NCBI GenBank assembly: GCA_002898855.1
Contig: BEIR01000044.1
Location: 1 to 8,080 of the forward strand
DNA: 8,080 nt
DNA from: a bacterium HR41
GTDB lineage: Bacteria > Actinomycetota > Thermoleophilia > Solirubrobacterales > Thermoleophilaceae
Reading direction: 5' to 3'
The notes beneath the pieces were generated by a model. It had not been told where the DNA came from and made no database searches. It saw nothing but the letters and a program-made list of their open reading frames with translations. Below are positions 6,427 through 8,080 of this stretch, piece by piece. Position numbers and translations under genes: made by a program. Each line of letters begins with the position of its first letter. The stretch's first letter is position 1.

Positions 6427-7521
6427 ATGCCCGAAGCGAACAGCCAGCGGGGGGAGCGCGCGAGCGCGAGAGTCGGCGCCGGGGCGCAAGGGTCGGCGCC
6501 GCGCACCGCCGACACTGACATCGCTCACGCCGAGGGGTGGGCCACCGCCGAGCGTTTCGGCATCCACCGGCTCGCGATCCCCACGCCGTTCGCCGTTGGC
6601 CGCGTCAACGTGCTGTTGATCGACGACGAGCCGCTCACGCTCGTCGACACCGGCCCCAACTCGGGCACGTCGTTGAACGCGCTCGAGCGTGGCCTCGCCG
6701 CGCTGGGACGGCGGATCGAGGACATCGAGCTCGTTCTCGTCACCCACCAGCACATCGACCACACGGGGCTCGTGCGGATCGTCGCGGAGCGATCGGGCGC
6801 CGAGGTGGCGGCGCTCGACGCGACCGTTCCCTTCATCGAGCGCTACCGCGAAGAGGCCGAGGCAGAGGACGCGTTTGCGCACGCGATGATGTTGCGCCAC
6901 GGCATCCCGAGCGACGTGGCCACCGCGCTGCAGTCGGTCTCGCGCTCGTTCCGCGGTTGGGGCGCGAGCGGGCCCGTACACCGCGTGCTGCGCGACGGCG
7001 ACATCGTCGAACTCGCGCAGCGCCGGCTGCGCGTGCTGCACCGTCCCGGGCACAGCCTGTCGGACACTGTCTTTCTCGACGAGCAGCGGGGGGTCGCGAT
7101 CCTCGGCGATCACCTTCTCGCCCACATCTCGTCCAACCCGCTGCTCGCCCGTCCCCGCGAGGGCGAGCGCGAACGCCCGCGCGTCCTTGTCCGCTACCTC
7201 GAGTCGCTCTCGCGCACGCGCGAGCTCGATTTCGCGCTCGGCTTGCCGGGCCACGGCGAGACGATCGCCGACCACCGTGCGTTGATCGACGAGCGCTTCG
7301 CGCTCCACCGGCGGCGCGCCGAAAAGATCCGCCGCTTGATCGCCCAGCAGCCACGCACCGCCTACGAGATCGCCCAGGAGCTGTGGGGAAACGTGGCGGT
7401 GACACAGGCGTATTTGACGTTGTCCGAGGTGCTCGGCCACCTCGACCTGCTGCTCGCCGAAGGGCGCGCCAGAGAGATCGAGGCGGACGGGATCGTGCGT
7501 TTCGAAGCGGCGGAAACGTGA
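6427..7521 (+). CDS. metallo-beta-lactamase-fold hydrolase with C-terminal winged helix (LACTB2-like)
   Basis: The 364-residue protein has a complete metallo-beta-lactamase fold: VDTGP (73-77), HQHIDH (107-112, the HxHxDH zinc motif), the third zinc ligand His209 in RPGHS, the bridging Asp228 in LGDH, and His276 in LPGHG. Both metal sites appear intact. Residues about 297-360 (RAEKIRRLIAQQPRTAYEIA...) form a winged-helix-like domain as in LACTB2-type proteins, so hydrolysis of a thioester, a lactone or a nucleic acid is possible; the sequence does not identify the substrate. The first 40 residues are rich in Ala, Gly and Arg and lie outside the fold, so a later start is possible, although I see no better one. 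The ATG at 6427 is 14 bases after the MFS stop with no clear ribosome site. The stop overlaps the next gene's start by four bases. Confidence 0.9.
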   Translation: MPEANSQRGERASARVGAGAQGSAPRTADTDIAHAEGWATAERFGIHRLAIPTPFAVGRVNVLLIDDEPLTLVDTGPNSGTSLNALERGLAALGRRIEDIELVLVTHQHIDHTGLVRIVAERSGAEVAALDATVPFIERYREEAEAEDAFAHAMMLRHGIPSDVATALQSVSRSFRGWGASGPVHRVLRDGDIVELAQRRLRVLHRPGHSLSDTVFLDEQRGVAILGDHLLAHISSNPLLARPREGERERPRVLVRYLESLSRTRELDFALGLPGHGETIADHRALIDERFALHRRRAEKIRRLIAQQPRTAYEIAQELWGNVAVTQAYLTLSEVLGHLDLLLAEGRAREIEADGIVRFEAAET

Positions 7522-8080
7522 CCAGCACTCGCCAAGAAGCGGCGATCTCTCTTTCGGTTCTCGAGCGTCCGACGCGCAAGCGCCGGATGCTCGTGATCGT
7601 CAACCCCTACGCGACAACGGTCTCGGCGCGGCTGCGCAACCTCGTGGTCCACGCTCTTGAGTCGCGCTACGACGTGACCGCGGTCGACACCGAGGCGCAA
7701 GGCCACGCCACCGCCATCTGCCGCGACGCTGCCTCCGAGGGCTACGACCTTGTCTGCGCTTTCGGCGGCGACGGCACCGTCAACGAGGCGGCAAACGGCC
7801 TGGCCGGCACTGCGACGCCACTGGCGGTCCTCCCGGGCGGGTCGGCGAACGTGTTCTGCCGCAGCCTCGGCGTTCCCGGCGACGTAGTCGACGCCACCGA
7901 GCACCTTTTGCGCCTCGCCGACACGCTGCCGGTGCGAACGGTAGACCTAGGGCAAGCGACCGGCCGCTACTTCGTCTTCACCGCTGGTGTCGGTCTCGAC
8001 GCCGAGGTGACCGAGCGCGTCGACGCCCACCCGCGCTGGAAGGCACGGTTCGGTCCGTGGTACTACGCAACCGTCGCTGT
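7518..8080 (+). CDS. diacylglycerol kinase catalytic-domain (lipid kinase) family protein, C-terminus beyond the window
   Basis: The GTG at 7518 overlaps the stop of the metallo-hydrolase in GTGA, a typical coupled junction, and the frame remains open at the right edge after 187 complete codons. The protein shows the DAGK/sphingosine-kinase nucleotide-binding signatures: MLVIVNPYA (24-32), FGGDGTVNEAANGL (82-95) and LPGGSANVFCRSLG (105-118), then TAGVGLDAEV (155-164). Full family members are about 290-320 residues, so roughly the last 40% is missing. These enzymes phosphorylate diacylglycerol or related lipids with ATP at the membrane; some actinobacterial members act in phospholipid or glycolipid synthesis. 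The GGSANVF loop replaces the GTGNDFA form of the DgkB type, so the lipid substrate is open. An in-frame ATG at codon 24 is an alternative start, but the GTGA overlap supports the GTG. Confidence 0.9.
   Translation, partial: MTSTRQEAAISLSVLERPTRKRRMLVIVNPYATTVSARLRNLVVHALESRYDVTAVDTEAQGHATAICRDAASEGYDLVCAFGGDGTVNEAANGLAGTATPLAVLPGGSANVFCRSLGVPGDVVDATEHLLRLADTLPVRTVDLGQATGRYFVFTAGVGLDAEVTERVDAHPRWKARFGPWYYATVA

Noticed and set aside
6367..7440. 357-codon minus-strand open frame opposite the metallo-hydrolase, and a 342-codon plus-strand frame (5161-6189) inside the MFS gene
   Set aside because: Both are out-of-frame shadows of well-supported genes with composition-driven, low-complexity translations.

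Overview
The window is very GC-rich, has long open frames on both strands and uses GTG starts. It looks like an actinobacterial chromosome. The closest matches I recall for two proteins are mycobacterial: the sulfur carrier CysO and the HIT-family Ap4A phosphorylase. I think a deep-branching actinobacterium (Thermoleophilia or Solirubrobacterales type) is plausible, but that is inference. I see no mobile element, CRISPR array, tRNA or rRNA.

Left part, minus strand (1-1676). A transcript reads leftward from about 1690. It starts with a well-formed SAM-I (S-box) riboswitch (1562-1676), followed by a probable expression platform with two competing hairpins (1511-1566) and a strong ribosome binding site. 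It then encodes a threonine-synthase-family PLP enzyme (241-1485) and, 76 bases further on, a ThiS/MoaD-type sulfur carrier closely resembling CysO, which runs off the left edge. A SAM riboswitch over a threonine-synthase-like enzyme plus a sulfur carrier points to sulfur amino acid metabolism rather than simple threonine supply. This is the most interesting part of the window.

Divergent intergenic region (1486-1797). Besides the riboswitch leader it holds candidate -10 elements for both directions, a short inverted repeat, and a 38-codon open frame starting at 1764. That frame ends where the corA frame could take over by a +1 shift, so the true N-terminus of corA is uncertain.

Right part, plus strand (1798-8080). 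Six genes lie head to tail with overlaps or gaps of at most 14 bases, so they are probably one operon: a CorA-type Mg2+/Co2+ channel, a HIT-family nucleotide hydrolase or phosphorylase (Ap4A type), a phosphomannomutase/phosphoglucomutase, an MFS_3 (EntS-like) exporter with an extra C-terminal soluble domain, an LACTB2-like metallo-beta-lactamase hydrolase with a C-terminal winged helix, and a diacylglycerol/lipid-kinase family protein cut by the right edge. Their roles are mixed (ion uptake, nucleotide clearance, sugar phosphates, export, lipid phosphorylation), and I see no single pathway that unites them.
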